Positions 1 through 8,489 of a DNA stretch of 24,694 nt are shown here, piece after piece; the first letter of the stretch is position 1; each line of letters opens with the position of its first letter. Source of the DNA: DAOQTX01 sp035340715 (GTDB lineage Bacteria > Bacteroidota > Bacteroidia > AKYH767-A > OLB10); assembly GCA_035340715.1 (NCBI GenBank), contig DAOQTX010000043.1, positions 1 to 24,694 on the forward strand, given 5' to 3'. The notes beneath the pieces are model-generated. The model was not told the origin of the DNA, searched no databases, and was given only the letters and a program-made list of their open reading frames with translations. The position numbers and the translations under genes are program-made.

Positions 1-1291
1 GCAAGTAAGTTTTTTCATTGAATTTAAAATAAGAGAATGCTTGTTGAGAAGGTAATTCAATAAACGATCTTTCACTATATCCAATTACAGGCGTACAGTA
101 AGCTTTATTTACCCCGATAATGATATCCTCTGTTGAGATGTTATTTTTAATGTAGTGACCGGCATGTTTTGAATTGCTAAATGGAAGCGACTTTTCCATT
201 AAAACGATTTTAAAATTGTGCAAGCCTTGGAAGAAAACTATTGAAACCAAAAGAAGATAAAACGAGAACATGGCTAAACCCGGACTCAATCGATCCACTT
301 TAAAATGATTTAATAAGGAAATGAGCAATATTAAATGAACACCCCATTGCCTTGGTCCACCTTGATAAAACAGAAGAGTAAACAAAAACAAACACGAAAT
401 AAAAATAAAGTATGATAGATACATCCACTTTTGTTTGCGTAAAAACAGATGAAGCAAAAGGATAATGGATAATGAAAATAGGATGGCAGTTTTTGAAACT
501 TCTTGACTTGAAAAGGGAGTGGCGCCAATCCAGAGTGTATTAGCGAAAAGCGACTGTATTGCCAGGAAAATCTTCTCCACTATATTTTTTCCTTCAAAGG
601 AATTGAACGATGATAGACCTGAACTAGATCCGCTAAAAACACCAACGCTGAAGAGAAAGACCAGCAATCCAAGAATAATTCCGCTGAAAGGCAAAAGCCA
701 ATATTTACTTACAACATCCCCTTGTGTTTTCCGTATTCTGAAATAAATAAAAGACAAAAAAGAGAGCGCTATAAAGAATCCGTAAACTTCTGTAATGCAA
801 AGCAAGAATAATCCAACAGTCAACCACCAAAACGTTTTTTGAGGATGCTCGCTCAACCAACTAATGAGAAAACTTAAAAATAATAGTACAACATAAGAAC
901 GATTGATAACTCCATATTCAAAAAACAAAAAGTAACCTGACAGTAAAGTGATTTTAATCCATAGATTAAATTTAAACTTAAACAAGAATAGATATAAGCT
1001 GCCGGCATACATCAACAAATGAAAACCTTGTAACAAATGATGTGCTTGAATATTTGGTAAAATCAATTTGGTGAAACCGACAAGTTTTAAAAGCAGGAAC
1101 CATAGAGGCGGATGCCCTTCGCCTGGTAGTAAAGCAAATAAATTGTTAAGTGAGCCTGAATCGTTGGCTATAAGCCATGCCTGCCACTCATCTTTCCACA
1201 ACTCGTGAAAGCTAAACTTAAAATAGGCCATAAGGCCTAAAAAGAAAAGGAAGAAAAACTGTAGAAGAAGTTTCGTCTTGCGATTGCTCAT
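1..1291 (-). CDS. GT-C (PMT/ArnT-like) membrane glycosyltransferase, 3' part outside window
   Basis: An open frame runs from ATG at 1291 to the window edge (about 430 codons, no stop), so the C-terminus is missing. The product is very hydrophobic, with many membrane segments from residue 8 onward. After the first segment it has an acidic KDEW motif (D34, E35) and then GHPPLW (59-64), the arrangement seen in the first outer loop of GT-C enzymes of the PMT/GT39 type. In that family the acidic pair lies at the active site and sugars are transferred from polyprenyl-phosphate donors on the outer membrane face. A soluble stretch begins near residue 385. The ATG overlaps the ruvC stop (ATGA), which suggests translational coupling. 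The family call is firm; donor and acceptor are unknown. Confidence 0.75.
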   Translation of the reverse strand, partial: MSNRKTKLLLQFFFLFFLGLMAYFKFSFHELWKDEWQAWLIANDSGSLNNLFALLPGEGHPPLWFLLLKLVGFTKLILPNIQAHHLLQGFHLLMYAGSLYLFLFKFKFNLWIKITLLSGYFLFFEYGVINRSYVVLLFLSFLISWLSEHPQKTFWWLTVGLFLLCITEVYGFFIALSFLSFIYFRIRKTQGDVVSKYWLLPFSGIILGLLVFLFSVGVFSGSSSGLSSFNSFEGKNIVEKIFLAIQSLFANTLWIGATPFSSQEVSKTAILFSLSIILLLHLFLRKQKWMYLSYFIFISCLFLFTLLFYQGGPRQWGVHLILLISLLNHFKVDRLSPGLAMFSFYLLLVSIVFFQGLHNFKIVLMEKSLPFSNSKHAGHYIKNNISTEDIIIGVNKAYCTPVIGYSERSFIELPSQQAFSYFKFNEKTYL

Positions 1292-1842
1292 GAGATTAAT
1301 TTTTCTGGATTCTGCTTTATAAAAGAGGACCAATTGGTGTTCTTTTTATTTGAACCGTTTGTATTGCCTTGGAAATGGTGACATAGTGCAGCAGCAACAC
1401 CATCACTGGCATCCAGATGTTTCTGTTGGAATTTTACATTCAAAATTCGAGCTAACATTTCAGCCACTTGTTCTTTAGATGCATTGCCATTTCCGGTTAT
1501 TGACTGTTTAATCTTTTTTGGTGCGTACTCTGCAATGCTGAGTTCTCTTGAGAGTGCCGCTGCAATGGCAACACCCTGAGCACGTCCCAGTTTTAACATA
1601 GACTGTACATTTTTACCAAAAAATGGAGCCTCAATGGCAAGTTCATCGGGATGATGCGTATCAATAAGTTTAATCACCGAATCAAAAATAGTTTTAAGCT
1701 TCAAGTGAGTGTCTTTTATTTTATTTAATTCTATTGCTCCAGCTGAAATCAAACATAACTCTTTGTTCGATACCTTAAGAATTCCATAGCCCATAATTAA
1801 TGTGCCCGGATCTATTCCCATTATAATTTTATCGGTGTTCAA
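1288..1842 (-). CDS. ruvC: Crossover junction endodeoxyribonuclease RuvC
   Basis: RuvC is the Holliday junction resolvase that cuts four-way DNA junctions with RuvAB during recombinational repair. The 184-residue product has the RNase H-like fold signature GIDPGT near the N-terminus, and four acidic residues match the catalytic set: D11, E71 (in IEAPF), D144 and D147 (in DASDG). The usual GRAQG segment lies at 86-90. Length is normal, with a basic, Asn-rich tail. The start is a TTG: no ATG or GTG lies upstream in frame before a stop, and the next ATG (1821) would remove most of the first beta-strand, so TTG is the best available start. It is the first gene of a minus-strand pair with the downstream glycosyltransferase. 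Confidence 0.93.
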   Translation of the reverse strand: MNTDKIIMGIDPGTLIMGYGILKVSNKELCLISAGAIELNKIKDTHLKLKTIFDSVIKLIDTHHPDELAIEAPFFGKNVQSMLKLGRAQGVAIAAALSRELSIAEYAPKKIKQSITGNGNASKEQVAEMLARILNVKFQQKHLDASDGVAAALCHHFQGNTNGSNKKNTNWSSFIKQNPEKLIS

Positions 1843-1850
1843 AGCATGAT

Positions 1851-1858
1851 TATATTTG
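1851..1858 (+). promoter_or_regulatory. Bacteroidota -7 promoter element (TATATTTG)
   Basis: Exact match to TAnnTTTG, 24 nt before the ATG at 1883. No convincing -33 TTG is visible. If it is used, the in-frame TTG at 1856 lies inside the promoter, so translation must start at ATG 1883. Confidence 0.45.
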
Positions 1859-1882
1859 AGGCATCAAAAGCGATCATCAAGG

Positions 1883-2871
1883 ATGAATAAAAGTAAAAAT
1901 AATATTCTGCTAAAATTACTGATTATGATTTTCAAATCAGTGATTTTGTGCTTGGCAATATATATTATTTATACACGCATCAATTCAAAGGACCGAATAC
2001 ATGAGATTACGGATTTATTTACAGTAAAGTTGTTCGAACCTCAACCATTGGCGGTTCTACTTTTGGTTTTTATGTTGATGGTATTGAATTGGCTAATTGA
2101 ATCCAAAAAGTGGCAATTGCTGGTTTATAGAGTAGACAACATCAATATTTTTACTGCTGTGAAAGCTGTTTTTTCCGGGGCAGCTATTAGTATTTTCACC
2201 CCTTATCGAGTGGGAGAAATGATTGGAAGAGTTTATCATATAGAGCCTGATGTTCGAGTCCAAGCCGCATTGCTAACGGCCATCGGAAATTTTGCTCAAA
2301 TCTTAGTCACCCTTCTTTTTGGAACCATTGGCTTATTCACCTGTATTGATTGGGTAGCTCCTATGACTTCGATGAGTAGCTATGGAATTATAACGGCTAG
2401 TGTTGGACTCAGTATACTCTTGTTATTTACTTACTATTATTTGCCTTCAGTAATTGTTTTTGTTGAAGGTTTATATCTGTTCAGCGCATTAAAAAGTATT
2501 TGTCCGCATACACTAAGTTGAATAAAAAGGACTTGGGTATAATTTTCTTGCTATCTTTTATTCGATATTGCGTGTATTGTTCGCAGTGCTATTTATTACT
2601 TCAAGTATGTGGAGTTGAATTACCTTTGGTAAAAGGACTTGCATTGATTGCAGTTTTGTTTTTGATCATCACCGTAGTTCCTTCTATAGTTTTTACGGAA
2701 TTGATATTAAGAAGCTCCATTGCATTAATTTTATTTCAAGCCGTGACCGATAATGAAATAGCCGTTATCAGTGCTTCCTTTGGCTTGTGGTTTATTAATT
2801 TAGTGTTGCCTGCCATTGGTGGATCAGCCATACTTTTATATTCTAAACGAAAAAGGAGAAAAGCAATATGA
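1883..2871 (+). pseudogene. LPG synthase-type TM (flippase-like) membrane protein, broken by a -1 frameshift
   Basis: Two adjacent frames encode the halves of one polytopic membrane protein of the lysylphosphatidylglycerol synthase TM-region (UPF0104) type. The N-terminal part runs from ATG 1883 to the stop at 2519-2521, with several TM helices and the family-like segment TPYRVGEMIGR. The C-terminal part continues one frame back from about 2497 to 2871 and ends in PAIGGSAILLYSKRKRR. Adding one A to the A5 run at 2491-2495 joins them smoothly (FSALKKYLSAYTKLNKKDLG) into about 330 residues, the normal family length. The break may be a real mutation, a base-calling error in a homopolymer, or less likely recoding. 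The C-terminal frame has only a TTG (2500) as a possible start. Its stop overlaps the next gene (ATGA). Members of this family are proposed to move lipids; the substrate here is unknown. Confidence 0.75.
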
Positions 2872-3998
2872 GTATAATAATTACCCTATCATATGTGCTC
2901 ATATTAGTTTACGCTATAGTATTAATTGTTTATTTGATCGGATTTTTACGCTCCGATGAAAGAGGAGCAATTGATCATGAGCAAAGAACTTTTTTCTCAA
3001 TTGTCATTGCTGCCCGAAACGAAGAGAAGACCATTATTGATTGTTTGAATAGCATTTTAAATCAAGCGTATCCTATATCTAAGTATGAAATTTTGATTTC
3101 TGATGATGCTTCGAGCGACCAAACGGTTTTATTGGTAAAAGAGTTTATTAAAAACAATGCTTTTTGTTCAATCCAATTGATTGAAAGTAATGGAGTGCAC
3201 GAAGGCAAAAAGAAGTCACTCAAAAGAGCGGTTGATAAGAGTAAAGGTGACTACTTGTTGTTTACCGATGCCGATTGTACAGCGGGCATGAATTGGTTAA
3301 ATGAAATGGATAGCATATTGTCCAAACGTCCATATGAAATGGTTGCAGGTCCGGTTCTTTATAAGGGTTCAGGAATCATTTCTAATATTCTGAATGTAGA
3401 AATGGCAGCCTTGCAAGCAATATCCGTTTCTTCTGTAAAGATGCGAAAACCGCTTATGTGTAATGGCGCCAATATTTGCTTACAAAGAAATGTATGGCTA
3501 GCACATTACGATGCCATGATGAAGGAGCCTTATCCGGGCGGAGATGATGTGTTTATGATGCTATCAGTTATGGATAAGAATTACAAAAACTTTTATTACT
3601 CTCGTTCTTACAATGCAATGGTTTATACGCAGCCTGCCAAATCAATAATCGAATTCTCTGATCAGCGAAACCGATGGGCTTCAAAGATTTACCATCTTAG
3701 ACGTATGTATATTTCGTCATTGGGTCTGTTGGTATTGTTGAGTAACTTAGTGGTTTGCATATTTATGGTTAGCTCCGTTTTTAACAAAGATATTTTGTCG
3801 GTAAGTTTAAATTTACTTTTACTTAAAGCGGGATCAGATATTTTAATTTCAACTTCTGCATTAAATAATTTTAAAAGATCTGATCTTATTGTGTATAGTT
3901 TCCCTGCATTCGCCCTTAATTTATTTTATGTTCCTCTCATTGCTTTGAGGTCTGCTCTTTTTTCATATAAGTGGAAAGGGAAATCATATTCGAATTAG
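2868..3998 (+). CDS. Membrane-anchored family 2 glycosyltransferase
   Basis: A 376-residue GT2 enzyme that would transfer a sugar from a nucleotide-sugar donor on the cytoplasmic side of the inner membrane. Residues 5-25 form an N-terminal TM helix. The GT-A domain has the opening segment FSIVIAARNEE (43-53), DD at 79-80, the metal-binding DAD at 134-136, an acidic GDD at 225-227 as the likely base region, and QRNRW at 266-270, the Q-x-x-R-W motif of processive GT2 enzymes. Two or three TM segments follow from about residue 283. The ATG overlaps the stop of the broken membrane gene upstream, and the permease gene begins 4 nt downstream, so these are probably co-transcribed. A polysaccharide or glycolipid role is inferred; the sugar is unknown. 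Confidence 0.88.
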   Translation: MSIIITLSYVLILVYAIVLIVYLIGFLRSDERGAIDHEQRTFFSIVIAARNEEKTIIDCLNSILNQAYPISKYEILISDDASSDQTVLLVKEFIKNNAFCSIQLIESNGVHEGKKKSLKRAVDKSKGDYLLFTDADCTAGMNWLNEMDSILSKRPYEMVAGPVLYKGSGIISNILNVEMAALQAISVSSVKMRKPLMCNGANICLQRNVWLAHYDAMMKEPYPGGDDVFMMLSVMDKNYKNFYYSRSYNAMVYTQPAKSIIEFSDQRNRWASKIYHLRRMYISSLGLLVLLSNLVVCIFMVSSVFNKDILSVSLNLLLLKAGSDILISTSALNNFKRSDLIVYSFPAFALNLFYVPLIALRSALFSYKWKGKSYSN

Positions 3999-4002
3999 TA
4001 TT

Positions 4003-5124
4003 ATGAGTTCCACTAATTCTTCATACGAGTATTTAAAGAGATTTGCCGAAAGCCTTCCATCACTCATTAGTTTGATTGTCATTTTGTGCAGTGTTTTATT
4101 GGCAATATTCTGTTATGTGCTTATGCCCGATTCGAGTCCCAATGCCAATACAATGAATCTGAGTTTAAGCTTACAAAAACCGGGATTCAAAGTTGAGGTG
4201 ATAAAAATGCCACAGCAAAATAATGTTGATCAGAATTCATGGATTGAAATGCTTTTTACAGGAAGAGAAAGAGCGTATAAAGAAATTGCCGTTTCAAAAT
4301 GGGAAATCAAAAAAGACAGCCTGATTTATTTTCTTTATACCGGAATTGATGGTGAGTTAGGAATGGAAAATAGAATACCATTAAGTGAGCTGCATGATGG
4401 AAGAGGAGGAGAAGTTGAAGATCTTGACAAGTACATAGAAACAAAAACATATTGGCTTGGAACCGACCGCTATGGCCGCGATATGCTCAGTCGGATGTTA
4501 GCTGGTACAAGAGTTTCTCTATCAGTTGGTTTTATCTCTGTTCTCATTTCATTGCTGCTTGGAATTACTTTAGGTGCGCTTGCGGGTTATTTCAAAGGTT
4601 GGGTTGACGATCTAATCATGTTCTTAATAAATATAATTTGGTCTATTCCGACTTTATTGCTAGTAGTGGCCATTACATTTGCTTTAGGAAAAGGATTTGT
4701 TCAGGTCTTTATTGCAGTTGGTTTAACCATGTGGGTTGATGCAGCAAGAATTGTCAGAGGTCAAGTGCTATCGGCTAGAGAATACGACTATGTAGAAGCC
4801 GGACGAGCTCTTGGTTTTAGCCATAGCAGGATTATTTTCAAACATATATTGCCTAATATAATGGGGCCTGTAGCCGTGGTGGCTGCTTCAAATTTTGCTT
4901 CTGCAATTTTGTTAGAAGCAGGACTGTCTTTTTTAGGTTTGGGAGCACAACCGCCAACTCCTTCATGGGGAATGATGGTTAAAGACCATTATGGATATCT
5001 AGTGTTGGATGCCGCTTACCTGGCCTTGCTACCTGGCTTCGCAATTTTCATTATGGTGTTATGTTTTACCTTAGTAGGAAATGGCATTCGCGACACTTTA
5101 GATACAAAGGAGTCTTACTTATAA
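4003..5124 (+). CDS. OppC/DppC-family ABC transporter permease
   Basis: A 373-residue inner-membrane permease of the peptide/nickel ABC importer family. TM1 spans about 18-40. The conserved LGTDRYGRD motif is at 152-160, followed by five TM helices and the EAA loop at about 260-285 (EAGRALG and HILPN), which docks the ATPase subunit. About 110 residues lie between TM1 and LGTD, much longer than in proteobacterial OppC, so the extracytoplasmic insert is large. No OppB, OppA or ATPase partner is present in this window, so the partners must be encoded elsewhere. It starts 4 nt after the GT2 stop, and its stop abuts that of the convergent flavoprotein gene. Peptides are the usual substrate, but this cannot be settled from sequence. 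Confidence 0.9.
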   Translation: MSSTNSSYEYLKRFAESLPSLISLIVILCSVLLAIFCYVLMPDSSPNANTMNLSLSLQKPGFKVEVIKMPQQNNVDQNSWIEMLFTGRERAYKEIAVSKWEIKKDSLIYFLYTGIDGELGMENRIPLSELHDGRGGEVEDLDKYIETKTYWLGTDRYGRDMLSRMLAGTRVSLSVGFISVLISLLLGITLGALAGYFKGWVDDLIMFLINIIWSIPTLLLVVAITFALGKGFVQVFIAVGLTMWVDAARIVRGQVLSAREYDYVEAGRALGFSHSRIIFKHILPNIMGPVAVVAASNFASAILLEAGLSFLGLGAQPPTPSWGMMVKDHYGYLVLDAAYLALLPGFAIFIMVLCFTLVGNGIRDTLDTKESYL

Positions 5125-6033
5125 CTATGATTGAAGCATTTTGTCAGCAAGCAAATATTTCCAGGCAGCATCTACCTGTCCCTTTGCTAAAAGTAGTTTT
5201 GCTTTTATATGAATGTCGTCTTGCTTATTAGTAAGTTTAATTGGAGAGGCAGAAATAATCTTTTTATACTCTTCGGATTCGATAAACTTTTTTATTTCTT
5301 CCGTATCAGGTATTCTTTCAATATTGGCTAACTGACCTAATTCGTTTCCGGTTAGCAGACGGCTGTTTTTTATCTCATCAGGAAGCTGGTCAAAACCAAT
5401 GCCTCCTTTTCCACTCATAGGCTTAGCTACTCTAAAAAGGGAATCTCCTGAAGCACGACAATACCAATCTTCGCCTAATCTTGATACCAAATCAATTTTT
5501 TGTTGATCGATGGTTTGTTTATCATTCAAAATTGATTCATCAATATGCATCAGCACTATTTCACAAATGATCAAATTACCAGCACCACCTTCCGTTCCTG
5601 TTTCAATTATTTGTTTTACAACACATTCAAATTGAACCGGAGATTCTTTTACACGAAAAGGTTTTACTTTTTCAGAAGCAATTGCTGTGAATCCACTCTT
5701 AACAAATTCATTGACCCCTTTCTCATATTCCGTACTTGCTAACGATTGCTGATGTACCATTGAATGACTGACCACATTAATAACCACCTCTTTGGTTTCT
5801 TTAATATTCTCTAAGGTATGCTTGGTCGTATTGTCCCTAACTCTTCGTGCAGGGCTGAATATTAATATAGGAGGATTAGCACCAAAAGCATTGAAAAAAC
5901 TAAAGGGGCTTAAATTAATTTGACCATCGCTACTGATGGTGCTTGCCAAAGCAATCGGGCGAGGTGCAACTGAAGAAAGTATATATCCATGAAGACGGGC
6001 TACGGATATTTCTTTTGGATCAACTAAAAACAT
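5125..6033 (-). CDS. Flavin reductase-like (flavoredoxin-type) FMN-binding protein
   Basis: About 302 residues from ATG 6033. The first 200 residues match the flavin reductase-like split-barrel domain: SSVAPRPIALASTIS near the N-terminus, then NLSPFSFFNAF, the segment that contacts FMN in this family, and later EIVLMHID. The last 100 residues are a charged helical extension (WYCRASG, then PMSGKGGIGFDQLP) whose function I cannot name. A TTG 24 nt further upstream is open but overlaps the -7 element at 6055-6062, so ATG 6033 is preferred. The family binds FMN and moves electrons or reduces flavin; the partner is unknown. The gene stands alone, convergent with the permease gene. Confidence 0.87.
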   Translation of the reverse strand: MFLVDPKEISVARLHGYILSSVAPRPIALASTISSDGQINLSPFSFFNAFGANPPILIFSPARRVRDNTTKHTLENIKETKEVVINVVSHSMVHQQSLASTEYEKGVNEFVKSGFTAIASEKVKPFRVKESPVQFECVVKQIIETGTEGGAGNLIICEIVLMHIDESILNDKQTIDQQKIDLVSRLGEDWYCRASGDSLFRVAKPMSGKGGIGFDQLPDEIKNSRLLTGNELGQLANIERIPDTEEIKKFIESEEYKKIISASPIKLTNKQDDIHIKAKLLLAKGQVDAAWKYLLADKMLQS

Positions 6034-6054
6034 GATGTATAAAGTCTGTCTTGT

Positions 6055-6062
6055 CAAATGTA
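6055..6062 (-). promoter_or_regulatory. Bacteroidota -7 promoter element (TACATTTG)
   Basis: Exact TAnnTTTG on the minus strand, 21 nt before ATG 6033 of the flavoprotein gene. No clear -33 element is visible. Confidence 0.45.
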
Positions 6063-6201
6063 CTCATAATGTTACATATTTCGCCCTAAAAGGTACAAAA
6101 GTGCTATAGTCTTATATTAGTTTCAGGAAAAAAATAACCTTATAGCGTAGATTGGAATTATATGGGTCTATAGAATTGTTTAGCTTTTTATAAAATTATA
6201 C

Positions 6202-6209
6202 TACCTTTG
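6202..6209 (+). promoter_or_regulatory. Promoter of tRNA-Leu / tig (TACCTTTG)
   Basis: TAnnTTTG match 51 nt before the tRNA, with TTG at 6176-6178 as a candidate -33 element (23-nt spacer). It lies in an AT-rich stretch and is followed by a C-rich segment (6212-6217) that can pair with GGGG at 6225-6228. This is the best-supported promoter in the window and would drive the tRNA and possibly trigger factor. Confidence 0.65.
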
Positions 6210-6260
6210 CGCCCCCCGACAATAGGGGAATAAATTAGAATGCAATTGTCAATTAAAACT

Positions 6261-6342
6261 GCGGATGTGGCGTAATTGGTAGCCGCGCCAGACTTAGGAT
6301 CTGGTGCCGAGAGGCGTGGGGGTTCGAGTCCCTTCATCCGCA
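6261..6342 (+). tRNA. tRNA-Leu (anticodon UAG)
   Basis: An 82-nt class II tRNA. The acceptor stem pairs 6261-6267 (GCGGATG) with 6335-6341 (CATCCGC), with discriminator A at 6342. The anticodon stem CCAGA/TCTGG encloses loop CTTAGGA, giving anticodon TAG at 6295-6297, which reads CUA and related Leu codons. The variable arm is long (TGCCGAGAGGCGT), as expected for Leu, and the T-arm has GGTTCGAGTCC. CCA is not encoded. It ends 23 nt before the trigger factor start. Confidence 0.96.
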
Positions 6343-6365
6343 CAATTCCCTTAAAAAATTTTAAC

Positions 6366-7739
6366 ATGGAGATTACTCAGGAGAAAATAGAAGAATTGGT
6401 TTCCACCATTCGTATTACGTTAAAACCTGAAGATTACAAAGGTCAGTTTGATACCGTTATTAAGAAGTATCAGAAACAGGCTAATGTTCCTGGATTTAGA
6501 CCTGGAAAAGTTCCTGTAGGTATGATACATAAAATGTATGGAAAAGCTATTTTAGTTGATGAATTAAACAAATTGGTTTCTGATAAATTGGAAAACTATT
6601 TAAAAGAGCAACCAATGCAGATTTTAGGTAATCCGCTTCCGCATCAGATGGAAATGCTCGAAACAGACTTTAACAACTTAGGTGATTATACTTTTTCTTT
6701 TGATATAGGAACCGCTCCAGAGTTTGAATTGACCATACCTCCCAAACATACTTTTAAGAACTATGAGATAAAAGTAGATGATGCAATGGTGGCAGATCAT
6801 ATCAAGGAGATTCGTGGCAGATACGGCAAGTTCGAAACGGTTGAACAAGCTACTGAACATTCCATTTTTTACGGAACATTTACTGAAACTGATAAAGACG
6901 GACAAGCCAAGGAAAATGCTTCAAGTGCTAAATCAACCCTAGATATTAGTTTGATTAAGGATTCAGGTATTAAAAAAACTTTGATGAAAGCGACTAAAGG
7001 AGAACGGGTTGCTTTTAATCTTAGAAAAGCAGTTGAAAGCGAAAACGAAATGGCTTTAATTCTTAATGTAGAGAAGGATAAAGCAAAAGACCTGAGTGAT
7101 CACGTTAGTTTGGATATTGAATCTATCACCAATAGAATGCCTGCCGACTTGACTCAGGAGTTTTTCAATCGTTTGTACGGAGAAGGTAGTGTAACAGATG
7201 AGGAGCAATTTAAAGCAAGAGTACATCAAGAATTGAGTGATGTATATGGAGTGGAAAGCGATCGAAAATTACAGCACGATATTGAAGATGAATTATTAAA
7301 TGCTGTAAAACTTCAATTACCCGATGCCTTTTTAAAGCGTTGGATGAAAACCGTGAGTGAAAAACCTCTAGAGGACGATCAGATAGAAAAAGATTATCCG
7401 TCCTACTCAAGAGGAATCAAATGGAGACTAATTGAAAATAAAATCTTTAAAGATCAAGACATGAAAATTGAAACGGAGGAAATTCAACAATTTGCCAGAC
7501 ATTTTGTATCGGATCAATTTTCTCGGTATGGTCAATTTTTTAGTTCTGATGAGCAAATCGAAGAGTTCGCAAATCGATATTTACAAAACAGCGATAACGT
7601 AAGCCGAATTATTGAAAGCATTACCGGCAGAAAGGTATTTGAATATTTAAAGGAAAATATCAAGAAAAATAATCAACAAGTGAGTCGTGATGAGTTTATA
7701 AAAATAGTGCAAGACCATATGCATGCTCATCACCACTAA
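6366..7739 (+). CDS. tig: Trigger factor
   Basis: Trigger factor is the ribosome-associated chaperone that meets nascent chains at the exit tunnel. The 457-residue product carries the ribosome-docking signature GFRPGK at residues 43-48 in an N-terminal domain of about 140 residues. A middle region (about 150-240) sits where the FKBP-like PPIase domain belongs but matches it poorly. A long helical C-terminal chaperone region follows. The last residues are His-rich (HMHAHHH), which is natural here and could bind metal. The frame is open further upstream into the tRNA, but ATG 6366 gives the expected N-terminus and clears the tRNA. It is followed by clpP and clpX, a common bacterial order. Confidence 0.93.
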   Translation: MEITQEKIEELVSTIRITLKPEDYKGQFDTVIKKYQKQANVPGFRPGKVPVGMIHKMYGKAILVDELNKLVSDKLENYLKEQPMQILGNPLPHQMEMLETDFNNLGDYTFSFDIGTAPEFELTIPPKHTFKNYEIKVDDAMVADHIKEIRGRYGKFETVEQATEHSIFYGTFTETDKDGQAKENASSAKSTLDISLIKDSGIKKTLMKATKGERVAFNLRKAVESENEMALILNVEKDKAKDLSDHVSLDIESITNRMPADLTQEFFNRLYGEGSVTDEEQFKARVHQELSDVYGVESDRKLQHDIEDELLNAVKLQLPDAFLKRWMKTVSEKPLEDDQIEKDYPSYSRGIKWRLIENKIFKDQDMKIETEEIQQFARHFVSDQFSRYGQFFSSDEQIEEFANRYLQNSDNVSRIIESITGRKVFEYLKENIKKNNQQVSRDEFIKIVQDHMHAHHH

Positions 7740-7743
7740 AATG

Positions 7744-7751
7744 TATATTTG
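7744..7751 (+). promoter_or_regulatory. Bacteroidota -7 promoter element upstream of clpP (TATATTTG)
   Basis: Exact TAnnTTTG match in the 41-nt gap between tig and clpP, 29 nt before the clpP ATG. It suggests clpP-clpX can be transcribed independently of tig. No strong -33 element is visible. Confidence 0.45.
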
Positions 7752-7780
7752 TGCATTAACCAATTATCAACTTTTTATTT

Positions 7781-8461
7781 ATGGATATGCACAATGAATT
7801 TCGCAAGTATGCGATAAAGCATAGAGGAATCAGTAGTCTTTCAGTTGACTCTTATGTGAGTTCTGTTTACGGAAATTATATTTCCCCTACCATTATTGAG
7901 GAACGTCAACTCAATATCGCTACAATGGATGTCTTTTCTCGTTTGATGATGGATCGTATTATCTTTTTAGGCGTTCCCATTAATGATTACGTAGCAAACA
8001 TCATACAAGCACAACTTTTATTTTTGGAATCTTCAGATGCTAAGAAGGACATACAAATCTATTTGAATTCACCGGGAGGTTCGGTTTATGCAGGACTTGG
8101 AATATATGATACTATGCAGTACATAAATCCGGATGTTGCAACAATATGTACAGGAATGGCAGCTTCAATGGCTGCAGTACTATTGTGTGCCGGATCAAAA
8201 GGAAAACGTTCGGCTTTAAAACACGCCCGAGTGATGATTCACCAACCTATGGGAGGAGCTGAAGGACAAGCATCAGATATTGAAATAACAGCACGTGAAA
8301 TTCAAAAACTCAAGAAAGAACTCTATGAGATTATTGCGAGTCATTCCGGAAATAAATACGAAAAGATTTGGGAGGATTCTGATCGCGATTATTGGATGAC
8401 AGCCGATGAGTCAAAAACATATGGAATGATTGATGAGGTGCTTGAAAAAAACAAGAAGTAG
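7781..8461 (+). CDS. clpP: ATP-dependent Clp protease proteolytic subunit
   Basis: ClpP forms the double-heptamer serine protease chamber that degrades proteins fed by ClpX or ClpA/C in the cytoplasm. The 226-residue product has the full catalytic triad: S129 in GMAASMAA, H154 in MIHQP and D203 in DRDYWM. The 25- and 49-residue spacings equal those in E. coli ClpP. The LNSPGGS segment (95-101) is also present. The N-terminus carries about 35 residues before the protease fold (HRGISSL), longer than in E. coli; a propeptide or regulatory segment is possible. clpX starts 28 nt downstream, so the two are very likely one operon. Confidence 0.96.
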   Translation: MDMHNEFRKYAIKHRGISSLSVDSYVSSVYGNYISPTIIEERQLNIATMDVFSRLMMDRIIFLGVPINDYVANIIQAQLLFLESSDAKKDIQIYLNSPGGSVYAGLGIYDTMQYINPDVATICTGMAASMAAVLLCAGSKGKRSALKHARVMIHQPMGGAEGQASDIEITAREIQKLKKELYEIIASHSGNKYEKIWEDSDRDYWMTADESKTYGMIDEVLEKNKK

Positions 8462-8489
8462 TCGTACATTGAACTTTGGATAAATAAAG

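Noticed and set aside
331..746. Small open frames on both strands inside the first 1.3 kb
   Set aside because: They overlap, out of frame, the continuous glycosyltransferase frame that runs off the window edge; their sequences look like noise.
2489..2500. Programmed -1 ribosomal frameshifting in the split membrane protein
   Set aside because: The A-tract allows P-site Lys slippage, but there is no standard X-XXY-YYZ heptamer and I see no obvious downstream stimulatory structure. A one-base deletion or sequencing error is simpler.
6276..6365. Upstream in-frame extension of trigger factor
   Set aside because: It would translate most of the tRNA-Leu gene. The ATG at 6366 gives a normal trigger factor N-terminus.
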